A stretch of 13,902 nt of DNA from Alphaproteobacteria bacterium (GTDB lineage: Bacteria; Pseudomonadota; Alphaproteobacteria; Rickettsiales; SXRF01): contig JAFATP010000201.1 in the NCBI GenBank assembly GCA_019243895.1, positions 1-13,902 of the forward strand, written 5' to 3'. The stretch's first letter is position 1. Each line of letters starts with the position of its first letter. The translations under genes were made by a program, and so were the position numbers. Below the pieces are notes generated by a model. The model had not been told where the DNA came from and searched no databases. It was given only the letters and a program-made list of their open reading frames with translations. Below, piece by piece: positions 7,228 through 13,902 of the stretch.

Positions 7228-7803
7228 ATGAGCCTCGATAAACATATTGATCTTCCGCCACTTAAACCGGGCGAAACCCATGAAGGTCAAGTAAAGGCGG
7301 CCTTGGGCAAGCTAACCTTCGACGACCCGCATGCTTTTTTAACGGAGCTTAAGTGGAAAGTCGGCGAAGAGCTTCGCAAGCCGGGGGTAACCGAGGACTC
7401 ACTGGCGGCGGTTATCGGTGAAGTTGTACGCGGCAAAAAACCTCCCGCGAATACGGCCGAGGAGAAGGAGCTTCAAAAGACGGCGCACGAACTTGCCGCC
7501 AAAATCCTGGCGCTTAAAACGGATGGAAATAGCGTGGATAAAGCGCTGGAAACTTTTAGTAGCAGCGTTGATCGCACGGAACATGGTGGTTCTTTTCCTA
7601 CCGGCGTGGTGGTGGGCGGCGCGGCGGGGCTCACAGGAGCGATGCTGCTGGACATTGGCGATTGGAAAAGCTTCGGTGGCATCTTAAAAAAATTAGCATT
7701 GATTTCTGGTGGCTTAGTGGTCGGAGGATTAATCGACGGCGATTTCGAGAAACTTTCTTTGCCGTTTTTGCCCGGGACGAAAGACCCGTCCCAGACGCGA
7801 TAG
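7228..7803 (+). CDS. Hypothetical protein with Gly-rich membrane-like C-terminal hairpin
   Basis: I do not recognise this 191-residue protein. Residues 1-115 are charged and mostly helical in character (LTELKWKVGEELRKPG; TAEEKELQKTAHELAAKILALK). Residues 124-142 (PTGVVVGGAAGLTGAMLLD) and 155-169 (KLALISGGLVVGGLI) are Gly-rich hydrophobic stretches that could form a short membrane hairpin; the C-terminal end is polar. The ATG at 7228 has no good ribosome-binding site. An in-frame ATG at 7171 would overlap the glycosyltransferase by 17 bases and also lacks one. GC content is about 53% over 7261-7380, clearly below the flanking genes, which suggests a different history. There is no sequence resemblance to the two paralogues after groEL. 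Coding status is plausible from frame length and composition, not certain. Confidence 0.6.
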   Translation: MSLDKHIDLPPLKPGETHEGQVKAALGKLTFDDPHAFLTELKWKVGEELRKPGVTEDSLAAVIGEVVRGKKPPANTAEEKELQKTAHELAAKILALKTDGNSVDKALETFSSSVDRTEHGGSFPTGVVVGGAAGLTGAMLLDIGDWKSFGGILKKLALISGGLVVGGLIDGDFEKLSLPFLPGTKDPSQTR

Positions 7804-7838
7804 GTATCAGCGCGTAGTCAAGGACCATGTAATTTCGC

Positions 7839-7867
7839 TTGACGCAGCGGCTATTTTGGCCTTATCT
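7839..7867 (+). promoter_or_regulatory. Sigma-70-type promoter for rpmJ
   Basis: TTGACG at 7839-7844 and TTATCT at 7862-7867 are separated by exactly 17 bases, with the alphaproteobacterial-style CTTGAC at the -35. The predicted start is about 20 bases before the rpmJ ATG at 7894. Confidence 0.6.
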
Positions 7868-7893
7868 GCTGCGCTCTTCGGGAGATCAAGGCC

Positions 7894-8019
7894 ATGAAAG
7901 TGCTAAGCTCGCTTAAATCCGCTAAAAAACGCGATAAGGACTGCCGCATCGTGCGCCGCAAGGGCCGCGTGTATGTCATTAACAAGAAAAATCCGCGTTT
8001 CAAGGCGCGCCAGGGATAA
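7894..8019 (+). CDS. rpmJ: 50S ribosomal protein L36, zinc-ligand-free form
   Basis: A 41-residue basic protein of the large ribosomal subunit: [20 protein letters not shown] followed by a segment ending [17 protein letters not shown]. This is the longer, C-minus form (also called YkgO or L36 type B), with a single Cys (17) and none of the CxxC...C...H zinc ligands of the short form. It is the usual L36 in many alphaproteobacteria. GGGAG and AAGG lie just before the ATG. It is monocistronic here, between a gene of unknown function and groES, with its own promoter. Confidence 0.95.
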   Translation: MKVLSSLKSAKKRDKDCRIVRRKGRVYVINKKNPRFKARQG

Positions 8020-8047
8020 TTCTTGGCGGGGAGGATGGAAATTTTAT

Positions 8048-8074
8048 CTGCCGCTCTTGACAGCCGTGCGGCAG
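8048..8074 (+). repeat. Inverted repeat flanking the groESL -35 element
   Basis: CTGCCGC at 8048-8054 is the exact reverse complement of GCGGCAG at 8068-8074, and the 13 bases between them hold TTGACA. It could be an operator, or a chance event in GC-rich DNA. No T-run follows, so it is not an rpmJ terminator. Confidence 0.35.
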
Positions 8075-8084
8075 CGCCTATATC
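8056..8084 (+). promoter_or_regulatory. groESL promoter, compatible with both sigma-70 and alphaproteobacterial RpoH
   Basis: CTTGACA at 8056-8062 and CCTATATC at 8077-8084 give TTGACA-N16-TATATC. The same bases fit CTTG-N17-CCTATAT, the form of promoter read by heat-shock sigma factors in alphaproteobacteria. No CIRCE operator (TTAGCACTC-N9-GAGTGCTAA) is visible between rpmJ and groES. Heat control is inferred. Confidence 0.6.
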
Positions 8085-8171
8085 GCCGGTACTGACTTTT
8101 CAGGCTGTAGCAGAACCAAGGGTTTGCGCGGCCGGTTACGTGGTTTCATTATCAAAAAAGGGAGTAGCGTT

Positions 8172-8486
8172 ATGAATATCAGACCATTGGGTGACCGCCT
8201 GCTGGTGGAACGCCTGGAAGAAGACACCAAAACCGCCGGGGGCATCATCATCCCCGATACGGCGAAGGAAAAGCCGCAGAAAGCCAAGGTGCTGGCCGTG
8301 GGCGAAGGCGCCCGCGACGAAAGCGGCAAGCGCATCCCCATGGATGTGAAAGTGGGCGACACCGTGCTCTTCACCAAATGGGGCGGCAGCGAAATCAAGG
8401 TCGAAGGCAAGGAATTCCTGGTGCTCAAGGAGTCCGATGTCATCGGCATCATCGAGGAAACCGCGTCCAAGAAAAAAGCCGCCTAA
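8172..8486 (+). CDS. groES: Co-chaperonin GroES
   Basis: A 104-residue cap of the GroEL folding chamber, cytoplasmic and heptameric. The start [17 protein letters not shown], the mobile loop [17 protein letters not shown] with its GroEL-binding IIIP, and the end [12 protein letters not shown] are all canonical. The final SKKKAA is a short basic extension. GGGAG at 8160-8164, seven bases upstream, selects the ATG at 8172. groEL follows after 39 bases in one operon, under the promoter at 8056-8084. Confidence 0.98.
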   Translation: MNIRPLGDRLLVERLEEDTKTAGGIIIPDTAKEKPQKAKVLAVGEGARDESGKRIPMDVKVGDTVLFTKWGGSEIKVEGKEFLVLKESDVIGIIEETASKKKAA

Positions 8487-10175
<1,689 letters not shown>

Positions 10176-10190
10176 TCCCCCGGAGCGGGT

Positions 10191-10210
10191 GGGGGTCTCA
10201 AATGACCCCC
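10191..10210 (+). repeat. GC-rich hairpin just after groEL
   Basis: GGGGGTC (10191-10197) pairs perfectly with GACCCCC (10204-10210) around a six-base loop. It has no T-run of its own and sits 18 bases before the intrinsic terminator. It may protect the 3' end of the message or assist termination. Confidence 0.5.
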
Positions 10211-10227
10211 TCCTCCCCGTCCTTACG

Positions 10228-10258
10228 AAAAAGCCACGGGTTCTCCCGTGGCTTTTTT
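10228..10258 (+). terminator. Intrinsic terminator of groESL
   Basis: GCCACGGG (10233-10240) pairs with CCCGTGGC (10245-10252) around TTCT. Five A bases precede the stem and six T bases follow it. This is the clearest rho-independent terminator in the window and separates groESL from the genes downstream. The A tract makes it potentially bidirectional. Confidence 0.93.
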
Positions 10259-10261
10259 ATG

Positions 10262-10276
10262 TTCATGCAATCTTCA
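10262..10276 (+). repeat. Copy 1 of a 15-bp promoter element, TTCA-N7-TTCA
   Basis: TTCATGCAATCTTCA occurs here and again, identically, at 11257-11271. Internally it is a direct repeat of TTCA with an 11-base period. It abuts the expected -35 position of the promoter at 10297-10305. Tandem half-sites one helical turn apart are typical of OmpR/PhoB-type response regulators, including CtrA, whose half-site is TTAA. Confidence 0.6.
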
Positions 10277-10296
10277 CACAGCACGCGCATTGCCTC

Positions 10297-10305
10297 TGGT
10301 ATACT
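10297..10305 (+). promoter_or_regulatory. Extended -10 promoter for the first paralogue
   Basis: TGGTATACT is an extended -10 (TGn then TATACT). No good -35 hexamer lies at the right distance; the 15-bp TTCA element ends 23 bases before TATACT. Activator dependence is inferred. Confidence 0.5.
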
Positions 10306-10307
10306 GA

Positions 10308-10328
10308 AACAGAATGAGAAATTCTGTT
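10308..10328 (+). repeat. Perfect 8-bp inverted repeat at the predicted transcription start
   Basis: AACAGAAT (10308-10315) and ATTCTGTT (10321-10328) are exact reverse complements around GAGAA. The repeat begins three bases after the -10 hexamer and ends 14 bases before the start codon. It could be a repressor operator, or an RNA hairpin near the 5' end of the message. Confidence 0.5.
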
Positions 10329-10342
10329 CAGGGTAGATTCGA

Positions 10343-11236
10343 TTGCGTGAGCTAAGACCTGTTTCCGCCGAGAATGCGAGTATCCAGGCGCAGGAACACT
10401 CTCCTGCCCCGTCCCCGAATATTGGGCCTAAGGCTGAAAACCTGCCCTCTTCGGCCAGCGGAGAATCCAGAGGCGAAAAGCTCTTCGACTGGCTGACCTA
10501 TGGCGGTTTCGCCGGCGTTGCCACGTTCCTGCTGTCGCTGCCGCTGGGATACTGGGCGCGTTACAGCCCCTCCGGCGAGCAGGCGATCCGCTGGACGGCC
10601 GGACACCTGGGAAAAGCGGGCTTGAGCCTTCACGCCGCCGAGGATGTGGTAATGACCACCGCGCTCATGCAAGGAGGGAATGTGGCGCTTCTGGGCGTCA
10701 AGGCCATGGAGAACAGAAAGCCTCAGCTGGTGACAGCATTGAACCGGCATCTGGGCGAGAAAGCGGACGAGCTGGCGGCGGATGAGATAACGGTAGAGAA
10801 GGAGCCAAAGCAAACCTGGGCAAGTCTCTCGAAATCGCGCTTGATCGCCTGGGCGGCGGTATTTGCCAGCCTGCGAGGCGCGGCGCATGTGCTGGGCAAA
10901 GAGCGGTTTGACCGGTTCGAGGAAGCGTTCGCCACCCATGCCGTTTGCGGGCCGCTGCGGCGGGCAACGCATGTAAACGGCAAAGAAACCACGCTTTTCA
11001 AATTGGGGAGAATCGGAGCGACCGATGGATTCGCCACCGCCGCCGCCGCCGGGCTGCTGTATGTCGGCAGCCGGGTTTTTGCCGAGAAAATCGAAGAGGA
11101 TAGTCCGGCCAAGCTGCCGCTGTCCGCCGCCGCGAAGGAAGCCAAGCCACATGCGGACCGCTTCACCCCCGCCCTGAGCCATATCGAAATGGCCTCACGC
11201 AAACCGGCGGAAAATAACGAACTCGCTTCCTTTTGA
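10343..11236 (+). CDS. Uncharacterised membrane-associated protein, paralogue 1
   Basis: I do not recognise this 297-residue protein. The likely start is TTG at 10343, nine bases after AGGG (10330-10333); no in-frame ATG lies near. Residues 1-42 are Pro/Ser/Glu-rich and probably disordered. A hydrophobic segment at 52-71 (TYGGFAGVATFLLSLPLGYW) follows the motif GEKLFDWLTYGG. Later segments at 167-180 and 228-243 (GFATAAAAGLLYVGSR) are also apolar. The tail from 250 is polar. It aligns with the next gene: GE..F...TY.G; AE..xMT (A99-E100); and QTW (157-159) followed by R166, A169 and AAVxAS (171-176), all without gaps in the last block. There is no signal peptide and no catalytic motif. It sits after the groESL terminator with its own promoter, so it is not part of the chaperonin operon. 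Confidence 0.68.
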   Translation: MRELRPVSAENASIQAQEHSPAPSPNIGPKAENLPSSASGESRGEKLFDWLTYGGFAGVATFLLSLPLGYWARYSPSGEQAIRWTAGHLGKAGLSLHAAEDVVMTTALMQGGNVALLGVKAMENRKPQLVTALNRHLGEKADELAADEITVEKEPKQTWASLSKSRLIAWAAVFASLRGAAHVLGKERFDRFEEAFATHAVCGPLRRATHVNGKETTLFKLGRIGATDGFATAAAAGLLYVGSRVFAEKIEEDSPAKLPLSAAAKEAKPHADRFTPALSHIEMASRKPAENNELASF

Positions 11237-11256
11237 AGGGCATACGCTCCCCTTTC

Positions 11257-11271
11257 TTCATGCAATCTTCA
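11257..11271 (+). repeat. Copy 2 of the TTCA-N7-TTCA promoter element
   Basis: Identical over 15 bases to 10262-10276. The distance from the element's first base to the following TGGT is 35 bases in both copies, although the bases in between have diverged, which argues for selection rather than a recent duplication of the whole region. Confidence 0.6.
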
Positions 11272-11291
11272 TAATTTTTCGGCTGAAGCCA

Positions 11292-11300
11292 TGGTAATTT
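11292..11300 (+). promoter_or_regulatory. Extended -10 promoter for the second paralogue
   Basis: TGGTAATTT occupies the same place relative to the TTCA element as TGGTATACT does in the first copy. The hexamer TAATTT is a weaker -10; TATAGG at 11300-11305 is an alternative. The message would have a leader of roughly 20 bases. Confidence 0.42.
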
Positions 11301-11324
11301 ATAGGTTGGGGTATTTCCGGACTT

Positions 11325-12335
11325 ATGAAAACGCCTGAAAAGAATCCGCAACTTCAAACCGGCGCGCCGCCGGAAGATACCGCGCGCGCATCCCTGCCCG
11401 AAAAAAAGCCGGAGCCGGATGATTTTCCCATGCCGGATCAGCCCACCATAGGCGAAAATTTCTTCAATAAATTCACCTACGCCGGCATCGGCTATTTCGC
11501 CAATCTTGGATTATCGCTGGTTATATGGGATTTCCTGATGGACGGCCGCGGCCGCCCGACGCTCAATGCCATTGCGCATGGCGGCGCAAGCGGCCTGAAA
11601 GCCCTCGGCATGAATGCGCGGCGCGCAGAAAAGCTGGCGATGACGGCCACCGAAATGGGCCTGTCCACCACCGGCGGCCACCTGACCATGATCCCGCTCA
11701 AGATCGCCGAAGATCACGCCCGTTATTTTACGCATCGCTCCAATGTGCTACTGGATAAGAATTATCCTTATAAAAATCTTAACGTCAGCTGGCACACATC
11801 GGAAGATGATCTGCCGCCGATGGTGGACGAACCGACGGACCAGACCTGGGGGCAGGTTGCCGCCCGGCGCGGCCTTGCCATGGCCGCGGTCACCGCTTCG
11901 GGCACCATGCTGGATAAGGTGGGATGGGCCAAGCCGCTGCAAGACAGCACGCTGAACGTTTTCAACCGGGGAGTAGCGGCTTCCGGCAGCCCTGCTCTGC
12001 AACGGCTTGCCGCACGGCCCCTCATGCAGCGCTATACCAAGCTGGCGGCGCTTGATTCATATTTCACGGTGATCACCTCGGTGGTAGTCGCCATGACCAA
12101 TCATATGTTCGGCCACAAGAAAGACGGCCATGAGCACCGGCAGGAAAAATCGGCCCCGGCGCACGCGCAACGAGAGGATATTATCTCTCCCGCGTTGCCG
12201 GACGCAGCCGGCGCGCCCTCGCCGCTGGTGCGGGTTCAGGGGGATGTTGGATTTGATAGGTCGTTGGATTCCCATAATGATTTCCGCTCGCGCACCCGCA
12301 CTGATGCCGAACCCCAATTGCAGCTTGGCGCCTGA
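11325..12335 (+). CDS. Uncharacterised membrane-associated protein, paralogue 2
   Basis: A 336-residue protein of unknown function, related to the gene just upstream. Residues 1-42 are Pro/Glu/Lys-rich and look disordered. GENFFNKFTYAGIG (43-56) leads into an apolar segment to about residue 71 (YFANLGLSLVIWDFL). RRAEKLAMTATEMG (99-112) and QTW (173-175), followed by R182, A185 and AAVxAS (187-192), match paralogue 1 position for position. Another apolar stretch lies at 243-258 (LDSYFTVITSVVVAMT). The last 70 residues are polar and His/Arg-rich, with a low-complexity end. ATG at 11325 is the only nearby start, with only a weak ribosome-binding site. It has no signal peptide or enzyme motif. 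The protein may be a multi-pass inner-membrane protein, but the hydrophobicity is moderate. Confidence 0.7.
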   Translation: MKTPEKNPQLQTGAPPEDTARASLPEKKPEPDDFPMPDQPTIGENFFNKFTYAGIGYFANLGLSLVIWDFLMDGRGRPTLNAIAHGGASGLKALGMNARRAEKLAMTATEMGLSTTGGHLTMIPLKIAEDHARYFTHRSNVLLDKNYPYKNLNVSWHTSEDDLPPMVDEPTDQTWGQVAARRGLAMAAVTASGTMLDKVGWAKPLQDSTLNVFNRGVAASGSPALQRLAARPLMQRYTKLAALDSYFTVITSVVVAMTNHMFGHKKDGHEHRQEKSAPAHAQREDIISPALPDAAGAPSPLVRVQGDVGFDRSLDSHNDFRSRTRTDAEPQLQLGA

Positions 12336-12354
12336 GCCAGCCCATATTTTTCTC

Positions 12355-12383
12355 TTTACCTTTGCCACGTCCTGCCTTATTGA
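12355..12383 (+). promoter_or_regulatory. Possible rpsP promoter
   Basis: TTTACC (12355-12360) and TATTGA (12378-12383) are 17 bases apart in an AT-richer gap between the second paralogue and rpsP. Both hexamers are imperfect (about 4 of 6 and 3 of 6 matches). Confidence 0.3.
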
Positions 12384-12422
12384 TATTGCCCCTTTGCAAG
12401 CATTCAAGGAGCAGTGAACCGC

Positions 12423-12734
12423 ATGTCCACCACGATTCGTCTCGCCCGCGGCGGCCGTAAAAAATTGCCTTTTTACAGCATCGTAGTCACCAATTCCCGC
12501 AGCCCGCGCGACAGCAATTTTTTGGAGAAGATCGGCACCTATAATCCGCTGCTGAAGGATGATGCCGACAAGCGCGTGGTGATCAACGCCGAGCGGGCAA
12601 AATACTGGCTCTCCGTGGGCGCGCAGCCGTCAGACCGCGTGCACCGTTTTCTGCATAAGGCGGGCCTGATCGAAGCGGCGCCGCGCATGCGCGCCGAGCG
12701 CAAGCCCCGCAAGGAAGCCAAAGCCGAAGCGTAA
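12423..12734 (+). CDS. rpsP: 30S ribosomal protein S16
   Basis: A 103-residue small-subunit assembly protein. The N-terminus [20 protein letters not shown], then [20 protein letters not shown] and the block [26 protein letters not shown], are all canonical. The basic tail ([12 protein letters not shown]) is typical of alphaproteobacterial versions. ATG 12423 is chosen because the conserved sequence begins there; AAGGAG (12406-12411) is eleven bases away, and an in-frame GTG at 12414 is too close to it. In most bacteria rpsP is followed by rimM, trmD and rplS; here it stands alone, facing metW. Confidence 0.97.
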   Translation: MSTTIRLARGGRKKLPFYSIVVTNSRSPRDSNFLEKIGTYNPLLKDDADKRVVINAERAKYWLSVGAQPSDRVHRFLHKAGLIEAAPRMRAERKPRKEAKAEA

Positions 12735-12745
12735 GGGCCGCTTCG
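12725..12745 (+). terminator. Weak terminator-like hairpin at the end of rpsP
   Basis: CGAAGCG (12725-12731) pairs with CGCTTCG (12739-12745) around the rpsP stop codon, followed by the T-rich CATTTGTTATTAT. The 3' arm, extended by one base to CGCTTCGC (12739-12746), can instead pair with GCGAAGCG at 12772-12779. As rpsP and metW converge here, the region may stop transcription in both directions. Confidence 0.4.
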
Positions 12746-12796
12746 CATTTGTTATTATAAACGATGGACGAGCGAAGCGAGGACTAGCGCCATTGA

Positions 12797-12815
12797 GGCG
12801 CGCAGGCTGCGTGCC
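12797..12815. repeat. Hairpin between rpsP and metW
   Basis: GGCGCGCA (12797-12804) and TGCGTGCC (12808-12815) form an eight-pair stem with one G-T wobble around a three-base loop. It lies 24 bases beyond the metW stop codon, so it may act in metW termination, though no T-run accompanies it on the minus strand. Confidence 0.3.
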
Positions 12816-12838
12816 GCTTGAACGCAAAATTAGCAGGC

Positions 12839-13447
12839 TCACCGCTTCCGCAGCATGAATACGCCCTGTTGACCGAGCAGATTGGCCAGCAGCCCCTTGC
12901 GGTGGAAAATGGCGGGCGCGCCTTGCGCCGTCACATAGAGGCGGCGCTCGATGCCCAGCTCTAGCGCGTCGCATAATTCCACAAAATCGCTGATGGTGCA
13001 GAAATGAATGTTCGGCGTGTCATACCAGGCGTATGACAGGGCGCGCGTCACCGGCATGCGGCCGCGGAACATCAGGTAGCAGCGGTTCTTCCAATGCCCG
13101 AAATTCGGCACCGAGACGATGGCGTGGCGGCCGATGCGCACCAGCTCCTCCAGCACGCGCTTGGGCGCCTGCAGCGTTTGCAGCGTCTGGCTCAGGATCA
13201 CATACTCCACCGCGCCGTCGGGGTAATATTCCAGATCGGTATCCGCGTTGCCCTGGATCACCGCCAGACCCTGCGCGATGCAGCGGGAAACCCCCGCCTG
13301 GCTGATCTCGATGCCGCGCCCGCGCACCTGTTTTTCCCGCTGCAGCCAGGAAAGCAGCTCGCCGTCGCCGCAGCCCACGTCCAGCACGCTGGCCCCCGGC
13401 GGAATCATGCGCGCAATCACTTTCAAATCGGCGCGGAGCGCTTTCAT
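12839..13447 (-). CDS. metW: Methionine biosynthesis protein MetW
   Basis: A 202-residue protein with a methyltransferase fold, cytoplasmic. It begins MKALRADLKVIARMIPPGAS, followed by the SAM-binding motif I VLDVGCGDGELL (from residue 21) and motif II RGRGIEIS. YVILSQTLQTLQAPKRVLEELVRIG and IVSVPNFGHWKNRCYLMFRGRMP are diagnostic of MetW. The true start is the ATG at 13447, whose bases overlap the metX stop (ATGA, 13444-13447); the upstream extension of the frame lies inside metX and was discarded. MetW is the regular operon partner of MetX in proteobacteria and is thought to support homoserine acetylation rather than to be a proven methyltransferase. Confidence 0.95.
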   Translation of the reverse strand: MKALRADLKVIARMIPPGASVLDVGCGDGELLSWLQREKQVRGRGIEISQAGVSRCIAQGLAVIQGNADTDLEYYPDGAVEYVILSQTLQTLQAPKRVLEELVRIGRHAIVSVPNFGHWKNRCYLMFRGRMPVTRALSYAWYDTPNIHFCTISDFVELCDALELGIERRLYVTAQGAPAIFHRKGLLANLLGQQGVFMLRKR

Positions 13448-13902
13448 TCCTCGGCCTCCATAAGCCGGTAAGCGGCGCGCGCGGCGGCGCTGCCGTGCAG
13501 GAACCCGCACACGGCGGCGGAGAAATCCGGCTCGTTCAACAGAAACGCGTCATGCCCGAGATCGCTGGCGATTTCCGCGAAGCTGACATTGGCGCCGATA
13601 GCATTCAGCGCGCGCACCAGCTGGCGGCTTTCGGCGGGCGGAAACAGCCAGTCGCTGGAGAAGGCGATCACGCAGAAGCGCGCATGCGCATTGCCGAACA
13701 CCTGGTGAAGCGGTTTCCTGCCGCCTTCGGTGAGATCGAAATAGCTGGCGGCGCGCGTCAGGTATAAATAAGAATTGGCGTCGAAGCGGTCAACGAAGGT
13801 CATGCCCTGGTGGCGCAGATAGCTCTCCACGCGGAAATCGGCCTCGAAGCCGTAAGTAAACCGCTCGCGGTCCTGCAGCGCGCGGCCGAATTTCTCCTGC
13901 AA
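13444..13902 (-). CDS. metX: Homoserine O-acetyltransferase MetX, C-terminal part
   Basis: The alpha/beta-hydrolase that moves an acetyl group from acetyl-CoA to homoserine, the first committed step of methionine synthesis. Only the last 152 codons are in the window; the frame stays open through base 13902, so the start and the nucleophilic Ser lie beyond the edge. Visible family blocks are KFGRALQDRERFTYGFEADFRVESYL, the catalytic Asp in FSSDWLFPPAESRQLVRAL, and the catalytic His in SDLGHDAFLLNEP. The four-base ATGA overlap with metW shows a metXW operon. Homoserine O-succinyltransferases of the MetX fold share this architecture, so acyl specificity cannot be fixed from this part. Confidence 0.93.
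   Translation of the reverse strand: MQEKFGRALQDRERFTYGFEADFRVESYLRHQGMTFVDRFDANSYLYLTRAASYFDLTEGGRKPLHQVFGNAHARFCVIAFSSDWLFPPAESRQLVRALNAIGANVSFAEIASDLGHDAFLLNEPDFSAAVCGFLHGSAAARAAYRLMEAEE

Noticed and set aside
10314..10355. A 13-codon frame starting with ATG between the promoter and the first paralogue, overlapping its start
   Set aside because: It has no ribosome-binding site, would start within a few bases of the predicted message end, and its sequence (MRNSVQGRFDCVS) shows no attenuator-like run of codons. It could be an upstream control frame but nothing supports it.
11235..11255. Possible terminator after the first paralogue (AAGGG/CCCTT)
   Set aside because: The stem is only five pairs, the loop is nine bases and there is no T-run.

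Overview
The window looks like chromosomal DNA of an alphaproteobacterium of moderately high GC. The lineage call rests on several features: a stand-alone F0 operon (atpI-atpB-atpE-b'-b) with two different b-type subunits and no F1 genes attached; a DUF721/DciA-type gene followed by a DsbA-like thioredoxin; a 41-residue L36 lacking the zinc ligands; a metX-metW pair; and a groESL promoter that fits an alphaproteobacterial RpoH-type signal, with no CIRCE operator visible. No RNA gene, insertion sequence, CRISPR array or prophage gene was recognised.

Layout. (1) 2-2210, plus strand: the end of a lytic transglycosylase, RNase HII (rnhB), a DUF721/DciA-like protein and a periplasmic DsbA-family protein, tightly packed with overlaps. 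(2) 2214-4558: the five membrane-sector genes of ATP synthase. (3) 4558-7187: two genes joined to the end of the F0 operon by overlapping stop and start codons. They encode a predicted outer-membrane beta-barrel and an inner-membrane family 2 glycosyltransferase carrying an N-terminal MshEN-type cyclic-di-GMP binding domain. (4) 7228-10258: a lower-GC gene of unknown function, rpmJ (L36), and groES-groEL ending in a strong intrinsic terminator. (5) 10262-12335: two uncharacterised proteins that are paralogues of each other. Each is preceded by the same perfect 15-bp element, TTCA-N7-TTCA, at identical spacing from an extended -10 sequence. (6) 12423-12734: rpsP (S16) without its usual partners. 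(7) 12839-13902, minus strand, convergent with rpsP: metW and the C-terminal part of metX.

How the genes work together. Region 2 builds the proton channel, c-ring and peripheral stalk of ATP synthase; the F1 genes must lie elsewhere. Region 3 is best read as a cyclic-di-GMP-responsive polysaccharide synthase with a candidate outer-membrane partner. Its logic resembles NfrB of E. coli, but the sensor domain is at the opposite end. GroES and GroEL form the chaperonin. MetX and MetW act in homoserine acetylation for methionine synthesis.

The two places most likely to hold undescribed biology are the beta-barrel/MshEN-glycosyltransferase pair and the two paralogous membrane-associated proteins under a shared promoter element. 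All assignments come from reading the sequence; no database search was run.
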